The notes below the pieces were generated by a model. It was not told the origin of the DNA. It saw only the letters and a program-made list of their open reading frames with translations, and did not search any database. From positions 62,001 to 126,000 of the forward strand of contig JAUNBF010000001.1 in assembly GCA_030527185.1 (NCBI GenBank): a DNA stretch of 64,000 nucleotides. Direction: 5' to 3'. Positions 37,411 to 47,242 of this stretch are shown here, piece after piece. How positions within the stretch are numbered: the stretch's first letter is position 1; each line of letters begins with the position of its first letter. This stretch comes from Planctomycetia bacterium. Its GTDB lineage: Bacteria > Planctomycetota > Planctomycetia > Pirellulales > Thermoguttaceae. Both the position numbers and the translations under genes were made by a program.

Positions 37411-39930
37411 ATGAAAATTGGAAAAATCTTTGTAGTTCTCTGGCTCCTGGCAGGTTGGGAAGCCTCGGCTGTTGACATTGCGTGGAACGACGTATCTGGA
37501 GAATGGAGTAGCACGACGAGTGCCTGGCAAGCCTATGACGATTCTACTAAAACCTGGGGTGTTTGGGATGGAATTTGGGGTAATACTAGCAATAGAGCTT
37601 TCATCGGCAACGGCGCGACCGTTACGCATAACGGAAATCTGACCGTTAGCCAAGCTCTTTTTGTCGGGTATCACGAAGACGCTTATAACGGACACTCTAC
37701 GATCAATCCGAGTACAGGGAAATTAGTCGTTTATGGAAATTTGGATGTTCGTTTTTTACATGTCGGTGTCCATATGGGGAATGAGCCTACTTTTACAGAG
37801 ACTTCAGTACAGGCCAAATCTCTCTACAAAGGGGAGATAACGGTTGTGGGTAATCTGACAGCGACCGGGGAAGTTCGTGTAGGGGTGGATGGTTCTGCCA
37901 AATTAACGGTGCTGAAACCTGCCGATAATAGTGATGTTATGGTTAATATTAGTCCAACAATAGGTACATCAAAAGATTTTATCGTTGGGAAACAGGTGAT
38001 AACATCTGACAAATCTGATTATTTTACGAATGCTCCTGGTGATCCGATTCAGGTTGATTTTTCCGAGGCCAAAGATGTAACCATTAATGTGAATCGTTTT
38101 CTGATTGGAGCTGAGGTCGCATCGAATCTGGGTTTTGATAAAATAAATGCAGTACCCGCCATAACAACCGGATGTTTTCGTCCCATGACGGAAGTTAAGA
38201 TGGGAATCAATAATTACATTACCGCTTCACAATTGGTGGTGAGTAGTTCGTATCAGACCGTCCAGAGTTCCTCGAACCTGCTGGAATTGGGGGGAGGAGA
38301 GAATGTTCTGAAAGTGGATAATGTGGTTATCGGCTATTGGAAAGCGGAATCCTATACCACAGATGGTGAAGGGAACAGAGTTCCTGGCAATATTGTTTCG
38401 ATTCGTGACAATGGAACGTTTGAATTGCAAGGGAATAATACTTCTACTGCCAATTTAATGGTAGGATATTCGACCTGTTCCACGAACAACGTTTCGTATG
38501 GAATGTTGGATTTGGCCAATGCCAGTAGTGTTAAGATGACATTGGAGAAGTTCCTCATTGGGATGAAGTTGGAACAGCCAGAAGGTACGGGAATTGAGGG
38601 TTCTAACCTCAAACGACAAGGGGGGAGTGTCGGGGTTGTAAAGCTGGGGAATAACGCGAATGTGACGGCAAATGTGCTTCAAATGGGATATAAGGAAGCC
38701 TCTAATATATCGAGTGACAGCACAAAATGGACGCGGGGAACGTTGGAATTTGGCGGTAGCTCGGAGGTTACTGTTGATAGTCTCTATACGGGCAATTCGG
38801 AAAATTTGAACTTGATAGGCTATTCCACGATCAATATGAACGGTGGATCGCTGACGGTCAAGAATGGTGTTCGGTTTTATGATAACGTGGATTTCACCGT
38901 GGATGGTGGTACGGTAAAGATTGAAAAAGGTGAAACCGCTCAAACTCCCGCCCCCGGACATACGGGAGGAAGTCTCGGTGCGGCCTCGCAGACCGATACA
39001 ATTCAAATGTATGCCCGTATGAATCTGACGGTCAAGAATGGCGGAACGTTTACGGTCACTGGAAATGTGAATCGTGATGAACATCTGGAATTAGGTGGAT
39101 ATTACGATTTTAAGGTGACGGATGGTGGAACGTTAAAATTTGACGGAAACGTTACACTGGCGAATCGACTGGAGATGGTTGTCGGTGGTGGAACAGGGAC
39201 TTCTACCGTGGAAGTGACAGGAAGCCAGATTTTGCAGGCCGGGGATACAAGAATCACGGGTTCTTCCGAGGGAGGAAGTACGATTAACCGGATTGAAGTT
39301 GGAACCGCATATCTGAAAGTACAGGAAGGGGGACATGTCATTTTCGGAGACAACAATGTGCCGAACTCCGATCCTGTCCTGGAAACCCGAGGAAACGCAT
39401 TGGTGGAAATTACGGGCGGAACGTTGGATGTCAATGGAACCGCGGTGATGAATGCCGATCTCCAGAATTATATGGACATTGTGATGGCGGATGGTGTTTC
39501 AACATCGACGATTCGGTGGAACTATAACCGAGATGGAGAAGGCAAAGGAGGATGGCAAAAATTAAACAGTAGCACCAATACGTGGGATAACTATGAAGGG
39601 GACTATCCAACCACGGAAAGCTGGTATGGAAATAGTGACGGTACTAATGATTTGGTGATTAATCAAGGAACGGAAGAAGGAGGGGAAATCACGGTCAAGC
39701 CGGGTGCCTCTGCTCCAGAAGGGTTGACTGTTGCTCGAAAGACTGTATTTTCTGTGTCCGGGAACGGCGTTTGTAACTTTGACGCGAAGTTAACGGCAAT
39801 TAAACCTCATGCAACGGTGTTATCAATGGGACGTATCTTGATTTACAGGGAACAACGAATTCTGTTATTGCTGGGAAATTGTTCCAATTTACGGAAGTCA
39901 GTCGAACGGGAACCAATACGTTTTCATTAG
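37411..39930 (+). CDS. PEP-CTERM surface protein C, N-terminal part (frameshifted gene)
   Basis: This reading begins at ATG 37411 (AAAGAGG upstream) with a signal peptide (MKIGKIFVVLWLLAGWEASA). It continues for about 800 residues of beta-strand repeats of the same style as genes D and E (GGxLTVKNG, VDGGTVKI, GGTLDVNG). After about 39800 the sequence turns into a non-repetitive nonsense tail ending at 39930, while the proper repeat pattern continues in another frame. The gene is therefore one protein of about 1080 residues broken by a single indel near 39800-39815, either a real mutation or an assembly error. Unlike the other five PEP-CTERM genes it has no DUF1559 gene behind it. Confidence 0.7.
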   Translation: MKIGKIFVVLWLLAGWEASAVDIAWNDVSGEWSSTTSAWQAYDDSTKTWGVWDGIWGNTSNRAFIGNGATVTHNGNLTVSQALFVGYHEDAYNGHSTINPSTGKLVVYGNLDVRFLHVGVHMGNEPTFTETSVQAKSLYKGEITVVGNLTATGEVRVGVDGSAKLTVLKPADNSDVMVNISPTIGTSKDFIVGKQVITSDKSDYFTNAPGDPIQVDFSEAKDVTINVNRFLIGAEVASNLGFDKINAVPAITTGCFRPMTEVKMGINNYITASQLVVSSSYQTVQSSSNLLELGGGENVLKVDNVVIGYWKAESYTTDGEGNRVPGNIVSIRDNGTFELQGNNTSTANLMVGYSTCSTNNVSYGMLDLANASSVKMTLEKFLIGMKLEQPEGTGIEGSNLKRQGGSVGVVKLGNNANVTANVLQMGYKEASNISSDSTKWTRGTLEFGGSSEVTVDSLYTGNSENLNLIGYSTINMNGGSLTVKNGVRFYDNVDFTVDGGTVKIEKGETAQTPAPGHTGGSLGAASQTDTIQMYARMNLTVKNGGTFTVTGNVNRDEHLELGGYYDFKVTDGGTLKFDGNVTLANRLEMVVGGGTGTSTVEVTGSQILQAGDTRITGSSEGGSTINRIEVGTAYLKVQEGGHVIFGDNNVPNSDPVLETRGNALVEITGGTLDVNGTAVMNADLQNYMDIVMADGVSTSTIRWNYNRDGEGKGGWQKLNSSTNTWDNYEGDYPTTESWYGNSDGTNDLVINQGTEEGGEITVKPGASAPEGLTVARKTVFSVSGNGVCNFDAKLTAIKPHATVLSMGRILIYREQRILLLLGNCSNLRKSVEREPIRFH

Positions 39931-40652
39931 AAATTAAGGACGGTGTAACGTCTATCGGACGCATTTTCAATACTTATGATTCAGAGACTTCCACGCTCCA
40001 ATCGGGTACCATTCAGTTCAGTGGCGGAACGTTAAGTGTCGGCCAGATGGGAACTCAGGAGGCAAAGTTGAATTTGAATCAGACGACAGCTAATTCGATA
40101 TTAGACCCGGTGTTAATGGAAAGAAAGGGTTATTATCTGGATGGCAATGGAAATGCCGTTGCTTATGACGAGTATGGAAGTACCCAGATTTACGGTAATT
40201 ACAGTATCACGGAAGGAACCATTCTTCTAGATTTGAATGCTGACAGAAGAGATGATATTTTGGTTTTGGGCAATATGACGATGAGCAACGCGAAAATGAC
40301 GATTCGTGTTGAGGGAAGCGTGCCAGTAACCATTGAGTCGATTGAAGATGGTATTGTTACGGAATACGTTGTTTTGCTGACAGCAGAAAAGTTTGTGACC
40401 GAAGGATGGCAGTCTGTTGATGCTGGAGGTTCGACAACGTATACTTGGGAAGGGGATGATTCCGATTGGTATTATCAGACGAAATCAGTGACGTTGGGGG
40501 GCACTCATGGCGGAATAGGTGCTTACGAATTGCGAGCCTATCGCAAACGGACTGCCAATGAGGTTCCCGAACCCGCGACGTGGGGAATGTTGTTGACGGG
40601 TGTGGTGAGTTTGTACTGCCTGCAATGTTACCAGAAGAGACGTCGAGGGTAA
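39879..40652 (+). CDS. PEP-CTERM surface protein C, C-terminal part (after frameshift)
   Basis: This is the continuation of the preceding reading. Coherent sequence in this frame can be followed back to about 39807 (NGVINGTYLDLQG). The first ATG in frame is not at its true beginning and has no proper ribosome site. It holds further beta-strand repeats, a compact terminal domain, and the sorting signal EVPEPATWG, hydrophobic helix, KRRRG. On its own it would lack a signal peptide and could not be exported. Confidence 0.7.
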   Translation: MFQFTEVSRTGTNTFSLEIKDGVTSIGRIFNTYDSETSTLQSGTIQFSGGTLSVGQMGTQEAKLNLNQTTANSILDPVLMERKGYYLDGNGNAVAYDEYGSTQIYGNYSITEGTILLDLNADRRDDILVLGNMTMSNAKMTIRVEGSVPVTIESIEDGIVTEYVVLLTAEKFVTEGWQSVDAGGSTTYTWEGDDSDWYYQTKSVTLGGTHGGIGAYELRAYRKRTANEVPEPATWGMLLTGVVSLYCLQCYQKRRRG

Positions 40653-40678
40653 ATTCAAAATATAACGATTTTTCATTC

Positions 40679-40704
40679 AGGGGAAGGCAACTTCCCCTTT
40701 TTTT
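40679..40704 (+). terminator. Intrinsic terminator of gene C
   Basis: A perfect eight-base stem (AGGGGAAG with CTTCCCCT) closed by a GCAA tetraloop, followed by seven T. Confidence 0.9.
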
Positions 40705-40750
40705 ATGGAATTTCAGGAAAACCAGAAATTTCAAGGAACACTGGTATATT

Positions 40751-40870
40751 TATCTCGGCGACAATCCCGATTTTTAGTATCCGCCGAGGAAAAAGTGGGA
40801 ATGGAAATATCTGCGTCTTCTGCGGAAAGTCTCCTACAGTGCCAACTACTCAACCGATTTATACTTTTTC
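40751..40870 (+). repeat. Dispersed intergenic repeat, copy 1
   Basis: Contains a seven-base inverted repeat (CTCGGCG with CGCCGAG) around a 21-base centre, then conserved flank. Bases 40751-40824 match 56271-56344 with only a few differences, and 40823-40865 match 56497-56542. No coding potential is seen. The rest of 40653-41206 also holds no gene. Confidence 0.75.
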
Positions 40871-40904
40871 CATTTCGTTTTCTTGAAATTCGAGGAGTAT
40901 CATT

Positions 40905-40940
40905 CCCCTCCCCGGAGGGAGGCAGCTTTAGCGGTGGGGT
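40905..40940 (+). repeat. REP-like palindromic element
   Basis: CTCCCCGGAGGGAG followed by GCTTTAGC and a G-rich end; related to 18901-18942. Confidence 0.45.
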
Positions 40941-41206
40941 GGTTTGCGGTGGAATGTGTTTTCCAGTTCCGAAACATCTGTCGGCTGCGTCGTCATCCCT
41001 CTGGAAAAGGGAATATACCTATTTATAAGTTTCAGAAAGCAAGAGTTGTCAATTTTATACTACCTGTTTCAAAAATTCTATCTTGAAAAGGGTTATCAGG
41101 GGAATTATACTGGATTTTGAGGGTCGAAACCGTTTCGGAGGGAGGAAAACAAGAGAGTTTAACCTTTTTTATATAAAAAGTGTCATTTTTTATATATTTT
41201 TGATGG

Positions 41207-41235
41207 TTGCAAAAGGAAATCTTTTGAGTTATAAT
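41207..41235 (+). promoter_or_regulatory. Promoter of gene D
   Basis: TTGCAA 41207-41212 (preceded by G), 17-base spacer, TATAAT 41230-41235; the same motif layout as the promoter of gene B. Confidence 0.65.
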
Positions 41236-41291
41236 AAGAAGGTGAGTGGGAACTGACCTTCTGGAAAAATTTTTTAGCAAAGGTGAATGTC

Positions 41292-44195
41292 ATGCGAAGA
41301 AGTCGTCAAACTGTACTCCTCCTGCTGTTTTGCGGATGGATGGTAAGTGTGGGGAATTCGGAAATTGTAACGTGGAACAATACTTCCACGACAAGTGGAC
41401 AACTTTGGACAACCACGTCTAACTGGTCGCCAGCGCAGGTGCCTGCTGCGGGTGATGCCGTGACGATTGCCAATGGCGGAAAGGTCGATTTGGGAACGGG
41501 GGGAACGTATAACGGAAATGTTGCTCTTTCGAGTGGCTCGATTGTGGCCGATAACCCCGGAGGTGATGTTTTCTATGTTATGCCAGAGAGTCTCACCATG
41601 ACGGGTGGAACGGTCGATCTGAACGTAAAACGTTTTCTGCTGGGGACTTCCGGCACAACGACCAGTACGATCAGCGGCGGAACGTTTACCTACCAACATA
41701 GTGGCGGAACGGCAAACGGTTCCATGCGTGTGGGGGTGATCTGGGATGGAGCAACGCAAACGACCAATGATGTAAACGCTACATTGAATGTCGTGGGGAA
41801 CGGTACTGCTTTCAACGTCGATCGACTGGTCGTGGGAAATAAGAATGGCGGGACTGGGAGCGTGACGGCAGCGGTGGTGATTGGAGATTCCGCAAAGGCC
41901 ACTCTGAAAAACAATGCGGGGGATCAATACGCTCTCCTTATCGGCCATAACGCCACAGGAAGTGTGACAGTGAAGGATTCCGCAAGTCTGACCGTCGGCG
42001 GAACCATTATGTTAGGAATGTCTTCAGGAAGTGGTACTTTTACGCTTCAGGACAGTGGAACGCTCAACGCCAATAACCTTACGATAAGCAGTATCGGCAC
42101 TTACAACCAGACCGGAGGAACGGCAACTATTCAAAACTGGTCGTTTAGCGGGGGGGGGGTATTTAGTCAAACTGGAGGAACTGTGACGCTTGGTACAACT
42201 GGAACCTCAGCCAGTTCGATTTCCGTTTTGGGAGAAAATACGCTTTTTCATGTGAATGCAAGTGGAATTTTTAACATTGGCGGAGACAAGCCGACTGATA
42301 AAACGGATATTTCTTCGTATGCGAATTTTACACTTAACAGCGGTGAAGCTCGTTTCAAAGACCAAGTTTATGTGGCCTATAACCGTGCCTATGGCAAGTT
42401 GACGGTGAACGGAGGAAAATTGTCGGCGGTTTACCTGCAATTGTCTTCTGGGGCGGATTATCTGGGAGAAATGGAAGTCCATGGTGGAGAAGTGACCATT
42501 AGTGACTCCATCCGTTTGGGGCGAAACGGCTCGGCTCATTTGGTCATGGATGGTGGAAAAATCACCACTCCGAATTTTTATATCGGTGGATATGAAGTAT
42601 CGACGAGTGAAACGAATGATGGAACAAAATCCGATTCTTCCATGACGCTTTCCGGTGGTGAAGTTTCTGTTGGCTCGATGCTCTATGTGGGTGGTGCGGG
42701 AAAAGGGACGTTGAACATGTCGGCTGGGACTTTGGGTGCCACGAACCTTTATATCGGGCGGTATGCGAATTCCCAAGGGAGTTTGGTGGAGCTTTCCGGC
42801 GGCACTGCGGCCTTTTCCGCTCTTCAGGATGGTACGGGTGGGAGCATTGTTGTGGGTTATGCTGGAGAAGGAACGCTGAAAGTGTCCGGCGGGACGCTGA
42901 ACGCCAATGGTATTTCTATTGGAGAAAGTGCGAATTCCCAGGGAGTTGTCGAACTTTCCGGCGGCAGTACGACCATTTCCACAGTGACGACCACAAATGC
43001 AGATGGCGCAACTCTCACATCACGAGGGATTGTCATCGTAGGACAGGCTGGAAAAGGGACGTTGAAAATCAGCGGAGCGTCGGAAGGAAATGACCGAACG
43101 TATCTCAAAGCCCAGGAAATTCGAGTCGGAGGAAATTCGACAGGGTTAATGGAAATGTCGGGCGGATATGGAAATGCGACTCATCTTTATCTGGGGTATG
43201 CGGCAGGTTCTACAGGATCGTTTAACATGTCGAATGGGGAACTGGAATTGTATAATCTCTACGTGGGACACACTGGGGCAGGAACGTGGAATATGACAGG
43301 GGGAACTCTTTCAACAGACTATCTTTGCGTGGGATTTGCGTCAGGGAGTTCTGGTGTTTTTGATATTTCTGATGGAGATATAACCGTGGGAGCGAATTTC
43401 CGCGTTGGTTTGAATAGTACCGGTAGCGGAACCGTTTCGGGAGGAAGTTTCGATATTAACAACCTGTACATTCAGGGAGCAGCGGGGAAGAATTCGTCGT
43501 TGACCATTGTGGGGGATCAATCCACCTGGAAGACGAACACTTTCAGTATGGTCTACCGGTCTGATCTGAATTTCATTTTCGGCAACGGTGGTTTTTCCAC
43601 GATCGCTTCCAGGGACGTAACGCTTTCTGAAAATGCCACCATTTCGACAGCTATGGAAGTGGAGGGAATTCAGGCACTGAAATCGAAGACGTTTGAATTG
43701 GTGACTGCCAGTGGAACATGGACCAATAACGGAGTGAATTTGGTTGATTCCCGTTATTGGGATGTTTCTCTGGATGGCACCAAAGTGGTGGCAACCTTGC
43801 AGAATTATTTCACCGACTTGCCGGAAACGTCGGTAACAGAAGGGGTGCTTCAGTTGACGGAAGCGAGCGATTCCTTGTTGTTCTACTCCGATATTTTCGA
43901 TCCCACAACGATGGATGCGTTTACCGACTGGTTGGTGGAGAGTTCCGATGATGTGACGTCGGCCACGAGCGGAGAATTGGGAAGCGTGTTGCTGCAATTT
44001 GCGGAGGCGATAGATTTGTTTGCCTTCAATTTTGGAGCGTTTAATCTGCTTCATCCCGACAATCCGGCAGGTTTTGCAGGTCAGCCCAGCGTTCCAGAAC
44101 CGACGACGTGGGGAATGTTATTACTGGGAATATTGGGATTGTGGAAGTGGGGACTACGGAAATCGACACTCCGTTCTGCCAACATTGGTAAATAG
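41292..44195 (+). CDS. PEP-CTERM surface protein D, autotransporter-like repeats
   Basis: A 967-aa secreted protein. The signal peptide is MRRSRQTVLLLLFCGWMVSVG, and ATG 41292 has AAGGTG upstream (a GTG nine bases earlier is also in frame). The body is repeats of about 40 residues such as GKGTLNMSAGTLG, IGRYANSQG and VELSGG; two copies near 42735 and 42915 are also near-identical in DNA. It ends SVPEPTTWG, hydrophobic helix, basic tail. Alone among the six, its homopolymer tract (G10, codons from residue 287) lies mid-gene and is in frame. Slippage there would give a secreted fragment of about 290 residues without the sorting signal. Confidence 0.85.
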   Translation: MRRSRQTVLLLLFCGWMVSVGNSEIVTWNNTSTTSGQLWTTTSNWSPAQVPAAGDAVTIANGGKVDLGTGGTYNGNVALSSGSIVADNPGGDVFYVMPESLTMTGGTVDLNVKRFLLGTSGTTTSTISGGTFTYQHSGGTANGSMRVGVIWDGATQTTNDVNATLNVVGNGTAFNVDRLVVGNKNGGTGSVTAAVVIGDSAKATLKNNAGDQYALLIGHNATGSVTVKDSASLTVGGTIMLGMSSGSGTFTLQDSGTLNANNLTISSIGTYNQTGGTATIQNWSFSGGGVFSQTGGTVTLGTTGTSASSISVLGENTLFHVNASGIFNIGGDKPTDKTDISSYANFTLNSGEARFKDQVYVAYNRAYGKLTVNGGKLSAVYLQLSSGADYLGEMEVHGGEVTISDSIRLGRNGSAHLVMDGGKITTPNFYIGGYEVSTSETNDGTKSDSSMTLSGGEVSVGSMLYVGGAGKGTLNMSAGTLGATNLYIGRYANSQGSLVELSGGTAAFSALQDGTGGSIVVGYAGEGTLKVSGGTLNANGISIGESANSQGVVELSGGSTTISTVTTTNADGATLTSRGIVIVGQAGKGTLKISGASEGNDRTYLKAQEIRVGGNSTGLMEMSGGYGNATHLYLGYAAGSTGSFNMSNGELELYNLYVGHTGAGTWNMTGGTLSTDYLCVGFASGSSGVFDISDGDITVGANFRVGLNSTGSGTVSGGSFDINNLYIQGAAGKNSSLTIVGDQSTWKTNTFSMVYRSDLNFIFGNGGFSTIASRDVTLSENATISTAMEVEGIQALKSKTFELVTASGTWTNNGVNLVDSRYWDVSLDGTKVVATLQNYFTDLPETSVTEGVLQLTEASDSLLFYSDIFDPTTMDAFTDWLVESSDDVTSATSGELGSVLLQFAEAIDLFAFNFGAFNLLHPDNPAGFAGQPSVPEPTTWGMLLLGILGLWKWGLRKSTLRSANIGK
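42150..42159 (+). repeat. G10 mononucleotide tract inside gene D
   Basis: Encodes three glycines plus the first base of a valine codon; in frame as assembled. Confidence 0.9.
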
Positions 44196-44229
44196 TACCT
44201 GTATTTTTTAAAAATTGTGGGGAAATAAA

Positions 44230-45222
44230 ATGAAATGGAAAAAAGGTTTTACGCTGGTCGAATTGCTGGTCGTCATTGCGATCATCGGAATGTTGGTAGG
44301 GCTTCTTTTGCCTGCGGTTCAGATGGCACGAGAGGCTGCCCGACGGTCGCAATGTTCCAACAACATGCGGCAAATTGCGCTGGCATGTCATAATTACATG
44401 TCGTCCAACAACGATTCCCTGCCGCCGGGTGTGGAGAAGAAAACGTACCAGGCAGGCATGCCGGGGTCTGGCGGATACGGGATTTTCACCTTCATCCTCC
44501 CGTACATTGAGCAGGCATCGCTATACGACGAGATCGATTTCGATATTTCGGCAACGGAACATCAAAAGATGATGGACGACAACCCGATTTGTGAGACGGT
44601 CATTTCGACGTACATCTGTCCCAGTTTTACAGGCGACCCGATCAGTACGGAGGCTGATCCCAACAACCCTTATTTATACGGTGCCTTGACGCTCTACAAC
44701 GGCGTGGCGGGGGCGTTGCGGACAGATAGTGACAACAATTCCAGACCGGATAAGGATAAAAACACATACAAACCGACACCGAGTAACCAGAAATTTGTCT
44801 GCCAGGAAGGGGATATTCCCGATAACGGCTGTTTTTATTGGGGAAAAAGCGTTAAATTGCGATCCATTTCGGACGGGACGACGAATACGCTGATGATTGG
44901 TGAAATTCCCGCTCCTGATATTGAAAAAGTGAACAATGCGTGGAGTTCCTATCCCTACTATGCAAGAGCGTGGTTGGTAGGGGCGAATGCGGGCGCGAAC
45001 AAAGGGTTCTATTCTTCCAAAGTCTGCGAACGGAAGCTGAACGAATCGACTTCCAACAGCCAGTTCAACTATCAGGCTTTCGGCAGCCATCATAGCGGAG
45101 GTGCGCAGTTCTCGCGGGCAGATGCCAGCGTGGCGTTCATGTCGCAGCGGATCGATTATCACCTTTATCGTAATCTGGCGACTCGAAACGGCGGGGAAAT
45201 GATGTGGGAGGACGAGGAGTAA
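44230..45222 (+). CDS. DUF1559 pseudopilin-like protein (cassette D)
   Basis: A 330-aa protein with prepilin leader MKWKK before GFTLVELLVV, the LLPAVQMAREAARRSQC extension, and the C-terminal H-x9-DG variant HSGGAQFSRADA, where the final glycine of the motif is alanine. ATG 44230 has GGGGA upstream; a start at 44215 would add five residues before the leader. It lies 34 bases after gene D and shares its transcript. Confidence 0.9.
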   Translation: MKWKKGFTLVELLVVIAIIGMLVGLLLPAVQMAREAARRSQCSNNMRQIALACHNYMSSNNDSLPPGVEKKTYQAGMPGSGGYGIFTFILPYIEQASLYDEIDFDISATEHQKMMDDNPICETVISTYICPSFTGDPISTEADPNNPYLYGALTLYNGVAGALRTDSDNNSRPDKDKNTYKPTPSNQKFVCQEGDIPDNGCFYWGKSVKLRSISDGTTNTLMIGEIPAPDIEKVNNAWSSYPYYARAWLVGANAGANKGFYSSKVCERKLNESTSNSQFNYQAFGSHHSGGAQFSRADASVAFMSQRIDYHLYRNLATRNGGEMMWEDEE

Positions 45223-45233
45223 AGCTCTTTCGG

Positions 45234-47225
45234 TCAGAGATTTTCGCACCAGGAACGGACGATTTGGCAGAGGTCCCGTAACTCCGATTCCTGGATGACG
45301 TAGGGAGGCATGAGGTAAATCAGCTTCCCGAAAGGACGAATCCAGCCGCCGCAACGGACGCAGAATTGCTGGAACGCGGCGACAGGAACGTCGTCGGCAC
45401 ATTCCACCACGCCGATGGCTCCCAGGACGCGAACCTCGCGAACGCCGGAGAGTTGTGCGAGGGGAGTCCATTCTTCTTGGAGAATCGTCTCGATTTTTTG
45501 AACCTGAGCCTGCCAGGGAGTGGTTTGGAGGAGTTCCAGACTGGCACACGCCACCGCGCAGGCAAGCGGATTGGCCATGAAGGTGGGGCCGTGCATGAGG
45601 GTTCCGACGTTTTCGGTCACTTTCGGCTGAGCCAGGACAGCGGCCAGCGAAAGCATTCCTCCCGTGAGCGCTTTTCCCAGGCAGAGAATATCCGGTATAA
45701 CTTCGGCATGTTGCATGGCAAACATCTTTCCCGTGCGTCCAAAACCGGTGGCAATTTCGTCGAAAATCAGGAGAATCCCGTACTGGTTGCAGAGGGTACG
45801 GACTTCCCGGAGGTACTGCGGATGGTAGAACCACATTCCGCCCGCCCCCTGAACAATCGGCTCTAAAATGACGGCGGCGATTTCGGCGTGGTACTCTTCC
45901 ACAAGTTGGCGAAAGGGGTGAAAATCGGCTTCCTGCCAGGGGTCGTGAAAACGGCACTGCGGACGAGGGGCGAAATAATGCCGCGGCAGGATTCCCTGAA
46001 ACAGAGAGTGCATTCCTGTCACCGGGTCGCAAACCGACATGGCACCGAACGTGTCGCCATGGTAGCCACCACGCAACGTGAGCAGTTTTGTCCGATTTTC
46101 CACACCCTGTTTTCTCCAGTATTGAAACGCCATTTTCAGGGCAACTTCCACCGCAATCGAACCGCTGTCCGCGAAGAAAATATGCTCAAACGGCGAACGC
46201 TCCAAGTGCTGTTCGAGCATTTCCAGCAGCTTTTGCCCCAACGCCACGGCAGGTGGATGGGTGATTCCGCCGAACATGACGTGAGCCATTTTCGCCGCCT
46301 GTTGTTGGATGGCAGAAACGAGGTGGGGATGGGAATAACCATGGATGGCACACCACCAGGAGGCCATGCCGTCGGTCAGCGCTTGCCCATCAACCGTTTG
46401 CAACGTTGTTTTTCGGGCAGACGAAACGGCATACACCGGAAGCGGAGCGGTGATGGAGGTATAGGGATGGAAGAGGTGCTGGCGGTCAAACGGCAGGAGG
46501 TCTTCTGGCGGAGTAGGTGGAATTGGTGTCAACATTTCCAGAAGTGTTTCGGGAACATCCTCCCAGAGTGGCAACGTTTCGGACACGTTTTGCCAGGGAA
46601 TTTCCGCCAGGCAGGGGAGCGTGGTGCGTGCCGAGAGCGAAGGGCGTGTGTCGCGGCGAATCGTCTCCTCAAGTCCATCTTGCGGAGGTGTCGTTTCGCA
46701 AAGAATCCAGCCGAGACAGGAAATTCCGGCACGTTGAATTGCCTCCAGCGAAAGCAGTGCGTGATTCAGGCAGCCCAACGTGTTCCGCACGACGAGAATC
46801 GTGGGAAAATCGAGCGCAGCCGCCAAATCGAGCATCGTTTCGGTGTCGTTGAGCGGAACGTACAACCCGCCAGCCCCTTCCACAACGAGAAAGTCGTACC
46901 AGGTTTCCGCCTGCCGGAGGTTTTCCACGATGGCATGGACGGTGGGTGCCGGACGCTGTGGTTCCAGACGGCTTGCCAGATGAGGAGACGTCGCGGCCTC
47001 AAAGCAGAACGGCAACAACGCCGACCGATGTTCTGCCGGGAGGGAAATCGAGAGATTTTGCAACACCGTATCGAAATCGGGAGCGACCCCTTGCCGCACC
47101 CCGGTTTGAACTGGTTTGGACAACATGGCGTTCCCACCCCGCCGTCGCAGCGCGTGAAGAATCCCCTGCGTGACGACCGTTTTCCCCGCGTCGGTATCCG
47201 TTCCGGTAATAAAAATGCCTTTCAT
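45234..47225 (-). CDS. bioDA: Fused dethiobiotin synthetase / DAPA aminotransferase
   Basis: One 663-aa chain carries two consecutive biotin-pathway enzymes. Residues 1 to about 215 are BioD: P-loop GTDTDAGKT at 6-14 and the VEGAGGLYVP segment, for ATP-dependent closure of the ureido ring. Residues about 230-663 are BioA, the PLP-dependent aminotransferase: HPYTS, DGMASWWCAIHG, GGYHGDT, the FDEIATGFGRTGK segment, and the PLP lysine in LGKALTGG (about 516). The start at 47225 has AGGGG eight bases upstream. Plants have a BIO3-BIO1 fusion of this order; in bacteria separate genes are the rule. It lies 17 bases after bioB and is co-transcribed with it. Confidence 0.9.
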   Translation of the reverse strand: MKGIFITGTDTDAGKTVVTQGILHALRRRGGNAMLSKPVQTGVRQGVAPDFDTVLQNLSISLPAEHRSALLPFCFEAATSPHLASRLEPQRPAPTVHAIVENLRQAETWYDFLVVEGAGGLYVPLNDTETMLDLAAALDFPTILVVRNTLGCLNHALLSLEAIQRAGISCLGWILCETTPPQDGLEETIRRDTRPSLSARTTLPCLAEIPWQNVSETLPLWEDVPETLLEMLTPIPPTPPEDLLPFDRQHLFHPYTSITAPLPVYAVSSARKTTLQTVDGQALTDGMASWWCAIHGYSHPHLVSAIQQQAAKMAHVMFGGITHPPAVALGQKLLEMLEQHLERSPFEHIFFADSGSIAVEVALKMAFQYWRKQGVENRTKLLTLRGGYHGDTFGAMSVCDPVTGMHSLFQGILPRHYFAPRPQCRFHDPWQEADFHPFRQLVEEYHAEIAAVILEPIVQGAGGMWFYHPQYLREVRTLCNQYGILLIFDEIATGFGRTGKMFAMQHAEVIPDILCLGKALTGGMLSLAAVLAQPKVTENVGTLMHGPTFMANPLACAVACASLELLQTTPWQAQVQKIETILQEEWTPLAQLSGVREVRVLGAIGVVECADDVPVAAFQQFCVRCGGWIRPFGKLIYLMPPYVIQESELRDLCQIVRSWCENL

Positions 47226-47242
47226 CGTTTGCATCCCCTAAC

